Positions 15,374-23,712 of a DNA stretch of 64,000 bases are shown in pieces. The notes under the pieces were generated by a model. It was not told where the DNA came from, searched no databases, and saw only the letters and a program-made list of their open reading frames with translations. How positions within the stretch are numbered: the first letter of the stretch is position 1; every line of letters begins with the position of its first letter. Source of the DNA: Arthrobacter nitrophenolicus (GTDB lineage: Bacteria > Actinomycetota > Actinomycetes > Actinomycetales > Micrococcaceae); the NCBI RefSeq assembly GCF_000332815.1, contig NZ_AOFD01000010.1, forward strand, positions 1 through 64,000, read 5' to 3'. Position numbers and translations under genes: made by a program.

Positions 15374-17064
15374 GGCTCGCCGAGACGTCCGACCTGTGGT
15401 GGAAGAACGCGGTCATCTACTGCCTGGACGTGGAGACGTTCTTTGACGACGACGGCGACGGCACCGGAGATTTCGCCGGGCTGACCCAGCGGGTGGACTA
15501 CCTGGCCGCCCTGGGCGTGACCTGCATCTGGCTCATGCCGTTCTACCCGTCCCCGGACCGGGACGACGGCTATGACGTGACGGACTTCTTCGCCGTGGAC
15601 TCCCGGCTGGGCACGCTCGGCGACCTGGTGGAGTTCATCCGCGCCGCCAAGGACCGGGGCATGCGCGTGATCGCGGACTTCGTGGTCAACCACACCTCCG
15701 ACCAGCACCCGTGGTTCGTCGAGGCCAGGAAATCGACGGACAACCCGTTCCGCGACTTCTACGTGTGGCGCCAGGACACTCCCCCGGACACGTCCTCCGA
15801 GGTGGTCTTCCCCGGGGAGGAGAATTCGCTGTGGACGCAGGACGACGCCACGGGCGAGTGGTACCTGCACATGTTCGCCAAGCACCAGCCGGACCTCAAC
15901 GTCACCCATCCCGGCGTCCGGGACCAGATCGCGAAGGCGATGGGACTGTGGCTGGAACTGGGGCTGGACGGTTTTCGGCTGGATGCCGTGCCGTTCTTCC
16001 TGGAGACCCGCGGCCAGCCCAAGGATGAGGCCGCCAACCTGGACCCGCACGAGTACCTTGCGGCGCTCCGCAGCTTTGTGAGCCGCCGCAACGGCAGCGC
16101 GGTGCTGCTGGGCGAGGTGAACCTGCCCTACAAGGAGCAGCTGGAGTACTTCGGCGGTCCCGAGGGCAACGAGCTGAACATGCAGTTCGACTTTATGTCG
16201 ATGCAGCACATCTACCTGTCGCTGGCCCGGCAGGATGCCCGCCCGCTCGCGGAGACGCTCAAGAGCCGGCCGGCCATCCATCCGGACAACCAGTGGGCCA
16301 TGTTCGTCCGCAACCATGACGAACTCACCCTGGACAAGCTCAGCGACGGCGAGCGGCAGGAGGTTTTCGCCGCCTTCGGGCCGGACAAGAACATGCAGAT
16401 CTACGGCCGGGGCCTGCGCCGCAGGCTGCCGCCGATGCTGGGCGGCGACCAGGAACGGATCCGGATGGTGTACTCGCTGATGTTCTCGCTGCCGGGCACG
16501 CCCGTGCTGTTCTACGGCGAGGAGATCGGCATGGGCGAGGACCTTCGGCAGAAGAGCCGCGCCGCCGTGCGCACCCCCATGCAGTGGACCAGCGAAAAGA
16601 ACGGCGGCTTTTCCAGTGCCAAGGCAGCGGACCTGGTGGCTCCGCTGGCCAGGGGCGACTACGGGCCCGGCCGGGTCAACGCCGCCGCGGCCAAGCGGGA
16701 CCCGGACTCGCTGTTCAACTTCATGGCCACGCTGATCCGCCGCTACCGCGAGTCCGCGGAGCTGGGCTGGGGTGAATTCAACGTCATTGACCAGCCGGAG
16801 CCCGCGGTGTTCGCCCATACCTGCAGTTCCGACGGCGGGACGCTGGTGCTGCTGCACAACTTTGGCGAGGACCCGGTGAAGGTCAGCGGCCTGGTGGGTG
16901 GAGAGGACGCCCCGCCGCAGGCCTACAAGGACGCCATGCTGCTGGACCTGTTCGACGGCGACAACGTGGAACTGGAGCCCGGCGGCGGCTTTACGGCCGA
17001 GCTGGGGCGCTACGGATACCGTTGGTTCCGGGTGCACCGGAAGGGGGACCGGCTGGCGCCATAA
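15370..17064 (+). CDS. GH13 alpha-amylase-family protein (trehalose synthase-like)
   Basis: A 564-residue (beta/alpha)8 GH13 enzyme. The conserved regions are all visible: region I DFVVNHTSDQHPWF, region II GFRLDAVPF with nucleophile Asp205, region III LLGEVNL with acid Glu249, and region IV VRNHDELT with Asp317. The sequence around VYSLMFSLPGTPVLFYGEEIGMG resembles trehalose synthases and related alpha-glucan transferases (subfamily 16-like) rather than secreted amylases. There is no signal peptide, so it is cytoplasmic. The substrate cannot be fixed from sequence alone. It is coupled to the LLM oxidoreductase through a 4-bp overlap. Confidence 0.87.
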   Translation: MRLAETSDLWWKNAVIYCLDVETFFDDDGDGTGDFAGLTQRVDYLAALGVTCIWLMPFYPSPDRDDGYDVTDFFAVDSRLGTLGDLVEFIRAAKDRGMRVIADFVVNHTSDQHPWFVEARKSTDNPFRDFYVWRQDTPPDTSSEVVFPGEENSLWTQDDATGEWYLHMFAKHQPDLNVTHPGVRDQIAKAMGLWLELGLDGFRLDAVPFFLETRGQPKDEAANLDPHEYLAALRSFVSRRNGSAVLLGEVNLPYKEQLEYFGGPEGNELNMQFDFMSMQHIYLSLARQDARPLAETLKSRPAIHPDNQWAMFVRNHDELTLDKLSDGERQEVFAAFGPDKNMQIYGRGLRRRLPPMLGGDQERIRMVYSLMFSLPGTPVLFYGEEIGMGEDLRQKSRAAVRTPMQWTSEKNGGFSSAKAADLVAPLARGDYGPGRVNAAAAKRDPDSLFNFMATLIRRYRESAELGWGEFNVIDQPEPAVFAHTCSSDGGTLVLLHNFGEDPVKVSGLVGGEDAPPQAYKDAMLLDLFDGDNVELEPGGGFTAELGRYGYRWFRVHRKGDRLAP

Positions 17065-17085
17065 GCGATGCACCGAAATCCAACT

Positions 17086-17119
17086 GTTCGCTAGACGAAC
17101 ATTTGTACGTTAAGAGAAC
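17086..17119. promoter_or_regulatory. Two-site IclR/PcaR-like operator upstream of the AAHS transporter
   Basis: The perfect palindrome GTTCGCTAGACGAAC (17086-17100) is followed after 4 bp by GTACGTTAAGAGAAC (17105-17119). Read in the direction of transcription this has the same order and spacing as the qsuD operator, whose second site reads GTGCGATAAGTGAAC (12 of 15 identical). A weak -10 (TAGTCT) follows about 7 bp later and the ATG is 87 bp downstream. Confidence 0.7.
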
Positions 17120-17205
17120 TGCCATGTAGTCTTCTTGCTTATGCCGCGGGTCACACCCTGCTGACCGGGCGGCGAAGGCATCTTTCTGATATCAACGAGG
17201 ATTTC

Positions 17206-18423
17206 ATGACAACTTCTTCATCCGGCCTGCCCTCGCGCTGGCCTGTATGGCTGTGCTGGCTGGCAATGGTCCTGGACGGCTTCGACCTTGTGGTTCTCGG
17301 CACCGTCATCCCGACACTCATCAAGACCGGCGAGCTGGGCTTTGATGCCGTGGGCGCCACCTTCGTGGCCACGGTTTCCCTGGTGGGCGTGGGCGCGGGT
17401 GCGCTTTTCATTGCTCCCCTCTCGGACCGCCTGGGGCGGCGAAACCTGCTCATGGCCTGCGTGCTGTGGTTTTCGGTGTTTACCCTCGCCGTCGTGTGGG
17501 CGCCGAACGTTGCCGTGTTCGGCGTTTTCCGGCTTCTGGCCGGTGCCGGGCTCGGAGCCTGCCTGCCCGCTGCCTTGGCGTACATGAACGATTACTCGCC
17601 TGCAGGCAATGCCGGCAAGTCGACCACCCGCACCATGACCGGGTACCACGTCGGCGCCGTGGCCACGGCATTCCTGGCCTTGCTGGTCATTCCGGAATGG
17701 CGGACCATGTTCGTCGTGGGCGGCGTTGCAGGTTTGCTGCTCCTGCCTTTCTTGTGGTTCAAGCTGCCGGAGACGCTGCCACCGGCCAGGGCAGCCGGGG
17801 CGGAGTCCCGCACCGGCTTCCGCGACCTGGTGAAGAAGCCGTACCCGGTGGTAGCCGCAGCCATCGCCGCGGCATCATTCATGGGGCTGCTGCTCGTGTA
17901 CGGCCTGAACACGTGGCTTCCCCAACTGATGGCATCCGCAGGGTATCCGGTCAGCGCGGGCCTCTCGCTGCTGCTGGTACTGAACCTTGGCGCTGTCGCC
18001 GGCCTTATTGTCGCCGGCATCCTGGCAGACAAGCACGGCACAAAACCCATCGTGCTGCTGTGGTTCGGCCTCTCGGCACTGTGCCTGGCGCTCCTGAGCA
18101 TCAAGGTGGAGAACGCAGTCCTGCTCAACGTGCTTGTCTTCGTCACTGGAGTGTTCGTCTTCAGTTCCCAGGTGCTCGTCTACGCCTGGGTGAGCCAGCT
18201 TTTCCCGGCCCGGCTGCGTGCCACGGCACTCGGCTTCGCTGCCGGCGTGGGCCGCGTGGGGGCCATCATGGGACCTGCAGTAACGGGCGGACTGGTGGCA
18301 GCAGGCATCGCCTATCCCTGGGGATTCTACGTATTCGCAGCGGCCGGAGCTCTTGCCCTGATAGCACTTCTCGCAGTTCCAAACGCCATCGCTGCCGAAC
18401 GAACCGGCGCTGCAGTTTCCTAG
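17206..18423 (+). CDS. MFS transporter, aromatic acid:H+ symporter (AAHS) family
   Basis: A 405-residue 12-helix carrier. The AAHS hallmarks are DGFDLVVLGTVIP in helix 1 (the DGXD motif needed for aromatic substrates), APLSDRLGRRNLL in the loop after helix 2, and LAGAGLGACLPAALAYMNDY in helix 4. These place it with BenK/PcaK/GenK-type importers of benzoate, 4-hydroxybenzoate or protocatechuate. It shares the two-site operator with the qsuD-qsuB-pcaHGB operon 12.6 kb away, which supports import of an aromatic acid feeding protocatechuate cleavage. A strong hairpin follows the stop codon. Confidence 0.89.
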   Translation: MTTSSSGLPSRWPVWLCWLAMVLDGFDLVVLGTVIPTLIKTGELGFDAVGATFVATVSLVGVGAGALFIAPLSDRLGRRNLLMACVLWFSVFTLAVVWAPNVAVFGVFRLLAGAGLGACLPAALAYMNDYSPAGNAGKSTTRTMTGYHVGAVATAFLALLVIPEWRTMFVVGGVAGLLLLPFLWFKLPETLPPARAAGAESRTGFRDLVKKPYPVVAAAIAAASFMGLLLVYGLNTWLPQLMASAGYPVSAGLSLLLVLNLGAVAGLIVAGILADKHGTKPIVLLWFGLSALCLALLSIKVENAVLLNVLVFVTGVFVFSSQVLVYAWVSQLFPARLRATALGFAAGVGRVGAIMGPAVTGGLVAAGIAYPWGFYVFAAAGALALIALLAVPNAIAAERTGAAVS

Positions 18424-18430
18424 CACCGCC

Positions 18431-18465
18431 GCCGGCCTCCCCTGCCCTAAGCAGGGGCGGCCGGC
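18431..18465 (+). terminator. Strong intergenic hairpin after the AAHS transporter
   Basis: GCCGGCC-t-CCCCTGC pairs with GCAGGGG-c-GGCCGGC around a 5-base loop. No T-run follows, so this may terminate weakly or stabilise the 3' end. Confidence 0.55.
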
Positions 18466-18489
18466 GCCGGCTGTGTGAAAAGATCAACC

Positions 18490-19716
18490 ATGCGCGCCAT
18501 GCAACACTCCAGCAAACTCCGGAATGTCCGCTACGAACTCCGCGGCCCCATCCTCCAGGCGGCCAAGAACATGGAGGCCGAGGGGCACCGCATCCTCAAG
18601 ATGAACCTTGGGGACACGGCGCCGTTCGGGCTGGAAGCGCCGGAATCCGTCGTCGTTGACATGATCCACCACCTTCGCGGTGCGCAGGGGTACAGCGATT
18701 CCAAGGGGATTTTCACCGCGCGCACCGCCATCTCGCAGTACTACCAGACCCGCGGCCTGATGAACATCGGCGTTGAGGACATCGTGGTCGGCAACGGCGT
18801 CAGCGAACTCATTTCCATGTGCCTGCAGGCATTCATGGAAAACGGTGACGAGATCCTGGTCCCGGCGCCGGACTACCCGCTCTGGACGGCTGCCGTGACC
18901 CTCACCGGCGGCAAACCGGTGCACTACCTCTGCGATGAGGCAGAGAACTGGTGGCCGGACATGGCGGACGTGGAAGCGAAAATCACCAGCCGCACCAAGG
19001 GCATCGTGATCATCAACCCGAACAACCCCACGGGCGCGGTGTACCCCCGCCACATCCTGGAACAGTTCGCTGCCCTGGCACGCAAGCACAACCTGGTGCT
19101 GTTCTCGGACGAGATCTACGAGAAGGTGCTGTACGACGGCGCCCGCCACATCCACACCGCGTCAGTGGCGGAAGACGTGTGCTGCCTGACCTTCAGCGGG
19201 CTGTCCAAGGCCTACCGGATGCCCGGTTACCGCGCGGGGTGGGTGGCCATCACCGGACCCCTCGCCGCCACCGCCGGCTACCGGGAAGCCCTGGAGCTGC
19301 TTGCCTCGCTGCGCCTCTGCGCGAACGTTCCCGCCCAGCACGCCATCCAGACCTGCCTGGGCGGCTACCAAAGCATCGAGGCCCTGGTGAATCCGGGCGG
19401 ACGGCTGCGGGAACAGCGCGACCTCGCCCATAAACTGCTCACTGCCATCCCCGGCGTCACCTGCGTGCCGGCGTCGGGGGCCATGTACCTGTTCCCGCGC
19501 CTGGATCCGGAACTGTACCCGATCGCCAATGACGAGCAGTTCGTCCTGGACCTCCTGCAGGAACAGAAAATCCTGGTCTCCCACGGCACCGCGTTCAACT
19601 GGCCCGCCCCGGACCACTTCCGGTTCGTGATCCTCCCGTCCGTCCTGGACATCGAGGAAGCCGTGGAAAGGATTTCGGCCTTCCTGGCCGGCTACCGCAG
19701 CCGCGGCGCCGCCTGA
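18490..19716 (+). CDS. Pyridoxal-phosphate aminotransferase, class I/II (AlaA-like alanine aminotransferase)
   Basis: The 408-residue product has the fold-type I aminotransferase landmarks: ILKMNLGDTAPFGLEAPE near the start, GNGVSELISMCLQAF, PAPDYPLWTAAV, INPNNPTGAVYPR, SDEIYEKVLYD, and the PLP-binding Lys in FSGLSKAYRMPGYRAGW. These are typical of AlaA, which makes alanine from pyruvate and glutamate. The ATG at 18490 is chosen; a GTG five codons upstream is also possible. It stands alone behind the hairpin at 18431-18465. Confidence 0.88.
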   Translation: MRAMQHSSKLRNVRYELRGPILQAAKNMEAEGHRILKMNLGDTAPFGLEAPESVVVDMIHHLRGAQGYSDSKGIFTARTAISQYYQTRGLMNIGVEDIVVGNGVSELISMCLQAFMENGDEILVPAPDYPLWTAAVTLTGGKPVHYLCDEAENWWPDMADVEAKITSRTKGIVIINPNNPTGAVYPRHILEQFAALARKHNLVLFSDEIYEKVLYDGARHIHTASVAEDVCCLTFSGLSKAYRMPGYRAGWVAITGPLAATAGYREALELLASLRLCANVPAQHAIQTCLGGYQSIEALVNPGGRLREQRDLAHKLLTAIPGVTCVPASGAMYLFPRLDPELYPIANDEQFVLDLLQEQKILVSHGTAFNWPAPDHFRFVILPSVLDIEEAVERISAFLAGYRSRGAA

Positions 19717-19860
19717 GCGGAATCCCGGCACCAGGGAAACAACACCGGCTCGAAGAACTAACCGGTCCCTAACCGCGGGGAAACCGGCGCGCAACATTGC
19801 CCGGCCACACTTGGTAGTGCAGGCAAGAGCCGGCACCAGCTCCAGCCAGGAGGCCACGCA

Positions 19861-20097
19861 ATGTTGAAGAAAGCGACCACGCATGTAACCAGAGTCCGCG
19901 CCCTGGACCAGCTCCACCGCGGTGACGAAATTGAAGCCCGCCTTTCCGTGGGCCCTTCCTACGACGACGTGGTGATCCGCCGCGGCAGCGTCCAGGAAAC
20001 AGCGCCGGGCATCGGCGTGGTCTGGATCCTGGACCGGATTACAGGGCTGCGGAAAGCCATCAATGCGGACGAATGCACCGTCTGGCGGGTCGCCTGA
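19861..20097 (+). CDS. Conserved small protein of unknown function
   Basis: A 78-residue protein with a strong ribosome binding site (CAGGAGG, seven bases before ATG). It is soluble, has no signal peptide or helix, and contains a mid-protein segment YDDVVIRRGSVQETAPGIG that looks like a short beta-rich domain, followed by VVWILDRITGLRKAINADE. I do not recognise a family. A hairpin without a T-run (20111-20130) follows. Confidence 0.65.
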   Translation: MLKKATTHVTRVRALDQLHRGDEIEARLSVGPSYDDVVIRRGSVQETAPGIGVVWILDRITGLRKAINADECTVWRVA

Positions 20098-20110
20098 ACT
20101 TCAACGCCTT

Positions 20111-20130
20111 GCTGCCCTTCCCGGGGCAGC
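20111..20130 (+). terminator. Possible terminator hairpin
   Basis: GCTGCCC pairs with GGGCAGC around a 6-base loop, 14 bp after the small gene's stop. There is no T-run, so the call is weak. Confidence 0.35.
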
Positions 20131-20191
20131 GCCGCCGCGGCAAGCGGGTGTAGTCAGTAAGGACTGCCCGCAGCCGCGGCACACACGGGAT

Positions 20192-20479
20192 TCAGCCGCC
20201 GGCCACCGACTGGATCACCAGAACCTCCTGGCCCGGCGCCACCTCGGTTTCCAGCCCCTGCAGGCGGCGCACCTCGTCCCCGTCCACATAGACATTCACG
20301 AAGCGGCGCAGCGCGCCCGTCTCGTCGCGGAGCCGCCTGCCGAGAACGGCGTAGCCGGAGGTCACCGCATCCAGCAGCTCCCCCACCGTCACAGGCCCGT
20401 CGGCGGGCGCAGTCAGCACGGACTGCCCGCCGGCGAGGGGCTGCAGGACGCTCGGCAGGACCACTGCGATGTCAGGCAC
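20192..20479 (-). CDS. MoaD/ThiS-family ubiquitin-like protein
   Basis: A 95-residue beta-grasp protein ending in Gly-Gly (LVIQSVAGG), the feature needed for C-terminal thiocarboxylation or conjugation. Other family traits are TVGELLDAV, FVNVYVDGDEVR and EVAPGQEVLVIQ. I choose GTG at 20479, which overlaps the end of the BNR-repeat gene by 8 bp; a longer start at 20512 gives non-family residues. The two genes are therefore coupled, a pairing I know from other actinobacteria. No molybdopterin or thiamine genes are near, so the sulfur acceptor is unknown. Confidence 0.82.
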   Translation of the reverse strand: MPDIAVVLPSVLQPLAGGQSVLTAPADGPVTVGELLDAVTSGYAVLGRRLRDETGALRRFVNVYVDGDEVRRLQGLETEVAPGQEVLVIQSVAGG

Positions 20480-21568
20480 CGGCCACCACTGCCGCCCGGA
20501 CACACAGCACATCCGGCAGGTGCGATGCTACTTCGGTAAAGGTGTCACCCTCATCCGCGCTGGCATAGACAGCGCCGCCGCGCGTGCCGAAATACACGCC
20601 CGCGGGTTCCGCCGTGTCCACCGAAGCGGCATCGCGCAGCACGCTGTTGTACTCGCCGGTGGGCAGGCCGGACGCCAGCCGCTTCCAGGTGGAGCCTGCA
20701 TCGTCCGTGCGGTGCACCGCCAGTTCACCATCGGGCGGAATGCGTTCGCCGTCAGCTTTCAGCGGCACCACCCAGGCCGTCCCCGCGCGGCGGGGGTGGG
20801 TGAGCATCACGAATCCGAAATCAGCGGGCAGGCCGTCCGCGATGGAGGTCCAGGTCTCGGCATTGTCGTCCGTACGGTAGACGCCGTGATGGTTTTGCGC
20901 ATAAAGGCGGCCTTCGACGGCGGCATCCGCGGCAATCTTGTGCACGCACTGGCCGAACTCAGGGTTGGGGTCGGGCATAAAGTAGGCCGAGATTCCCTTG
21001 TTGCGCGGCTCCCAGGAGGTGCCACCGTCAACCGACCGGTAAACGCCCCCAGTGCTCATAGCCACGTGGACGGTCTTCCCACTGGATGGACCACGATGGA
21101 ATGCGCCGCTGCGCCACCATATCCTGCACCCCACTCGCTGCGGTGCGGGTGGTCCCACAGCCCCCGGTTCAGTTCGAAGTGTTCGCCGCCGTCCGTGGAT
21201 TTCCACACGGAAATGGGCTCCGCGCCAGCCCAGACCACCCCCGGCCGGGATTTGGCATCCGGATAGATCTGCCACACCCGCTCGACGGCCGCGCCGGTGT
21301 CCTCCGGAAACCTGATGGCCCCCTGCTCGGGCTCGGACCAGGTGGCGCCGAGGTCATCGGAATGGGCAACCGTGGGTCCCCAGTGCTCATTGCGGACGCC
21401 CACCATGATCCGGGTGCGCCCGTTCCGGGTATCGATCCCGATGCTGGGGATTTCGCTCATCAGGAAATGGGGGCCGGTGAAGGACCAGGTACTCCTGTCC
21501 TGGCTGGTGGCCAGCCACAGTCCCTTTTTAGTCCCGATCGCTAAGACAAAACTCTCTGCGGATGCCAT
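20472..21568 (-). CDS. BNR/sialidase-like repeat beta-propeller protein (frameshifted in this sequence)
   Basis: The protein has repeated Asp-box/BNR motifs: SDDLGATWSEPE, KSTDGGEHFEL, RSVDGGTSWEP, RTDDNAETWTS, RTDDAGSTWKR and SADEGDTFTEV, forming a predicted beta-propeller. There is no signal peptide, so it is probably cytoplasmic and not a classical secreted sialidase. The frame breaks at about 21084, where one G is missing in the segment encoding HSIVVHPSSGKTVHV; adding it gives one 365-residue protein. The start at 21568 (MASAESFVLAIGTKKG) is the best of several nearby ATGs. It is coupled to the MoaD-like gene. Confidence 0.78.
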
Positions 21569-21640
21569 GTCCCCCATGCAACCATCGCTGCGGGCGGCCC
21601 GCAACGGTTTTATGGCGGCAGAAGCCTCCGGGTCCTCGGG

Positions 21641-21841
21641 TCAGTCGACAAACTCCGACTGCGTCTCGATGAAATCCCAGTCGGCATCGCTCAGGACTGC
21701 TGCAGGGTTATCGGGGTGCGGTCCGCCCGCTTCCGCAATGCCCTGGAGCACGGGAAGCGGCAACTCCTCGGCACGGAGGTTCTCCCGCAGCCACTCCTTG
21801 GTGTCGAGGTCCAGGTCCAGCCACCACATGTAGATTTCCAT
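21641..21841 (-). CDS. Hypothetical small acidic protein
   Basis: A 66-residue product beginning MEIYMWWLDLDLDTKEW and rich in acidic and Trp residues, ending DADWDFIETQSEFVD. GAAAGG lies upstream of the ATG at 21841. I do not recognise a family and see no signal peptide or membrane segment. The frame is open further to 21979, but the extra residues look non-coding. Confidence 0.55.
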   Translation of the reverse strand: MEIYMWWLDLDLDTKEWLRENLRAEELPLPVLQGIAEAGGPHPDNPAAVLSDADWDFIETQSEFVD

Positions 21842-22140
21842 GTCCACACACCTTTCGTATGCTTCAACGTTAGGCGCGGGGCCAACCGCGGACAAGGGAG
21901 GATCAAAAGAGTCGGCCGGTTTCCCACGCTGAACAAGTAGTACTCCCCCATTTCCGCGTAGGAGCAGGTATCGGCCCACGTCAGCGGCCCATAAAGTCGA
22001 GTACCTCCTACTCGCGACCCGCCCCTGCCGCCGCTCCTAGCCTGAAACCTCAAGCAAGCTGACCGTGCTGCTGGGGCATACGGCGTCAACGCTGGCACTC
22101 CCCGCGCGCATGGACCGCTACGGATAACTGGGGAGAAAAA
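21842..22140. other. Divergent intergenic region before the secreted Pro-rich protein gene
   Basis: The 299-bp gap contains a 7-bp inverted repeat GTAGGAG (21958-21964) and CTCCTAC (22005-22011), and GAGTACCTCCTACTC around the second arm. It probably holds the promoter of the secreted protein gene at 22141, but I cannot assign -10 and -35 boxes with confidence. Confidence 0.35.
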
Positions 22141-22830
22141 ATGAAACGCACCTTAGCCACTTTGGGGGTGGCAGGGCTGGGCCTGATTGGCCTCACTGCC
22201 CCTGCCATGGCCGCACCTGAGAAAGTCACCGTCTGCCACAACAACGGCAGCAGCTGGGAAGCGCTGGAATTCAACGTCAATGGCCTCAGCGGCCACGACC
22301 AGCACCCGTTGGACATCATTCCACCCACGTCGCAGTCGGCCGGCAAAAACTGGACCGACGCCGGCAAGCTCCTTTACGTCGACAACTGCGCGCCGCTGCC
22401 GCCGGGCGAAACACTGCCGGTCGTCGTTGAACCGCCGGTGGTCACACCCCCCGTGGTGACGCCGCCGGTCGACCCGCCCGTTGTGGTTGAGCCGGTCGTC
22501 GAGCAGCCGGTGGTGGTGCCCCCGGCCGAGCAGCCGGTCGTCCACCCGCCGGTGGCCGCCGAGGTGGTGGCTCCTCCGGCCGCGCCGCCTGCTGCCAGTG
22601 CACCTGTGGTTCCAGCGCAGCCCGCCGCCGCCACGCCACAGGTGCCGGCACGCACCGGTGCTGCCGCAAGCGCTACCACCAACCTCGGCACCAACAAGGG
22701 CTACAACGCACAGACAGCCGTTGGCGGGGCTGAATACTCCCCCGCCTGGGTTGCCGGGTTGGGCGCACTGGTGGCAGCAGGAGCCGCAGTGGCCGTACGC
22801 CGCAGGGCCGACGCCTCCGCCGCAGGCTAA
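22141..22830 (+). CDS. Secreted proline/valine-rich surface protein with C-terminal anchor
   Basis: The 229-residue product has a Sec signal peptide (MKRTLATLGVAGLGLIGL..APAMAAPE) with a likely cut after AMA. A small N-terminal domain with Cys in KVTVCHNNGSSWEA and VDNCAPLPPG follows. Then comes a long Pro-Val-Glu spacer of PPVV and PVVE repeats (about residues 92-165), and at the end a hydrophobic helix (WVAGLGALVAAGAAVAV) and an RRR tail. This is the layout of a sortase-anchored protein, and a class F sortase gene follows. No clear LPXTG is present; NAQTAVGG just before the helix is a possible variant motif. Function is unknown. Confidence 0.72.
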   Translation: MKRTLATLGVAGLGLIGLTAPAMAAPEKVTVCHNNGSSWEALEFNVNGLSGHDQHPLDIIPPTSQSAGKNWTDAGKLLYVDNCAPLPPGETLPVVVEPPVVTPPVVTPPVDPPVVVEPVVEQPVVVPPAEQPVVHPPVAAEVVAPPAAPPAASAPVVPAQPAAATPQVPARTGAAASATTNLGTNKGYNAQTAVGGAEYSPAWVAGLGALVAAGAAVAVRRRADASAAG

Positions 22831-22866
22831 GCCCGGGGCTCGAGCCGCGTTCCGCGGCCACTGACA

Positions 22867-22906
22867 AGGAAGGCGTCCCGCCAGTGCCCGGCGGGGCGCC
22901 TTCCTT
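22867..22906 (+). terminator. Terminator hairpin between the surface protein and the sortase
   Basis: AAGGAAGGCG-t-CCCGCC pairs with GGCGGG-g-CGCCTTCCTT around a 7-base loop. The right arm is T-rich at its end. Sortase expression would need read-through or its own promoter. Confidence 0.65.
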
Positions 22907-22937
22907 CCCATCACCCCCTGCCAGCAGAGGAGTAGAG

Positions 22938-23666
22938 ATGTCCCAGGATCGCAGCCGGCACGTTGCCCGGACCGGCCGCCGGTGGCGCCGCTTGAACCGC
23001 GGTGACCTCGCGATCCTCCTGTCCGGAATCCTGGCCTTCCTGGCCATTACGTTCGGCGGCCCACTGCTCCACCAGCCGCAGCCGGCCGCCGTCGGAAGCG
23101 TTGAAACGGCAACCCTTGCACCGGCAACCGCAGCACCGCTGGTGGGCAGCACGCCGGACATCCAAAGGCCGACGACGGCGCCCGCCGCGGCCGCTCCACC
23201 ACAACCTGGACCGGTGCTGCCGGCAGCGGCGGCACCGGTCCGGATCCGGTACGGGGCGGCAGGCTTTGACGTGCCGGTGCACCCCCTGGACCTCGACGGC
23301 GCCGCGCAGGACAGCCAGACCATCGTGCCGCCGGAAACCAAGGACGGCTACTGGCTGGTTCCGTTCGGAACCCCCGGGGAGGGCTCAGCAAACACGACGT
23401 ACGTGATCGGCCACAGCTGGGACGGAGCGGAGGCGCCGTTCAACCACTTGAGCTCAGCCTCCCGGGTGGGTGACCGCTTCGAGGTGGACACCGCTTCGGG
23501 AACGCTGACCTACCAGGTGGACAGCGTGACGACGTTCGTGAAGTCCAGCTTGAAGGACAGCCCCATCTGGGACATCGTGCCCAACCGCCTGGTCCTCATC
23601 TCCTGCTACACCGAAGACCCGTGGGGCAAGAACGTGGTGATAACGGCCTCACCTGCGCTTACGTGA
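22938..23666 (+). CDS. Class F sortase
   Basis: A 242-residue transpeptidase with an N-terminal membrane anchor (LAILLSGILAFLAITFGGPLL, about residues 24-44), a Pro/Ala-rich linker and a C-terminal sortase barrel. The catalytic His is in TYVIGHSWDGAEAPF and the catalytic Cys in LVLISCYTEDPWG, with Arg in IVPNRLVLIS. The ATG at 22938 has AGGAG five bases upstream; earlier in-frame ATG is less likely. Class F sortases in actinobacteria usually sit beside one secreted substrate; the neighbour at 22141 is the natural candidate. Confidence 0.87.
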   Translation: MSQDRSRHVARTGRRWRRLNRGDLAILLSGILAFLAITFGGPLLHQPQPAAVGSVETATLAPATAAPLVGSTPDIQRPTTAPAAAAPPQPGPVLPAAAAPVRIRYGAAGFDVPVHPLDLDGAAQDSQTIVPPETKDGYWLVPFGTPGEGSANTTYVIGHSWDGAEAPFNHLSSASRVGDRFEVDTASGTLTYQVDSVTTFVKSSLKDSPIWDIVPNRLVLISCYTEDPWGKNVVITASPALT

Positions 23667-23712
23667 CGAGGCAGGACCTGTTCAAGGCAGTTGCCCGGGC
23701 GCACAATGAGCT

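Noticed and set aside
15226-17073. 615-residue minus-strand open frame
   Set aside because: Opposite the GH13 gene, which has all four catalytic regions.
22141-22830. LPXTG sorting signal in VPARTG
   Set aside because: It lies far from the C-terminal helix and does not match the LPXTG spacing.
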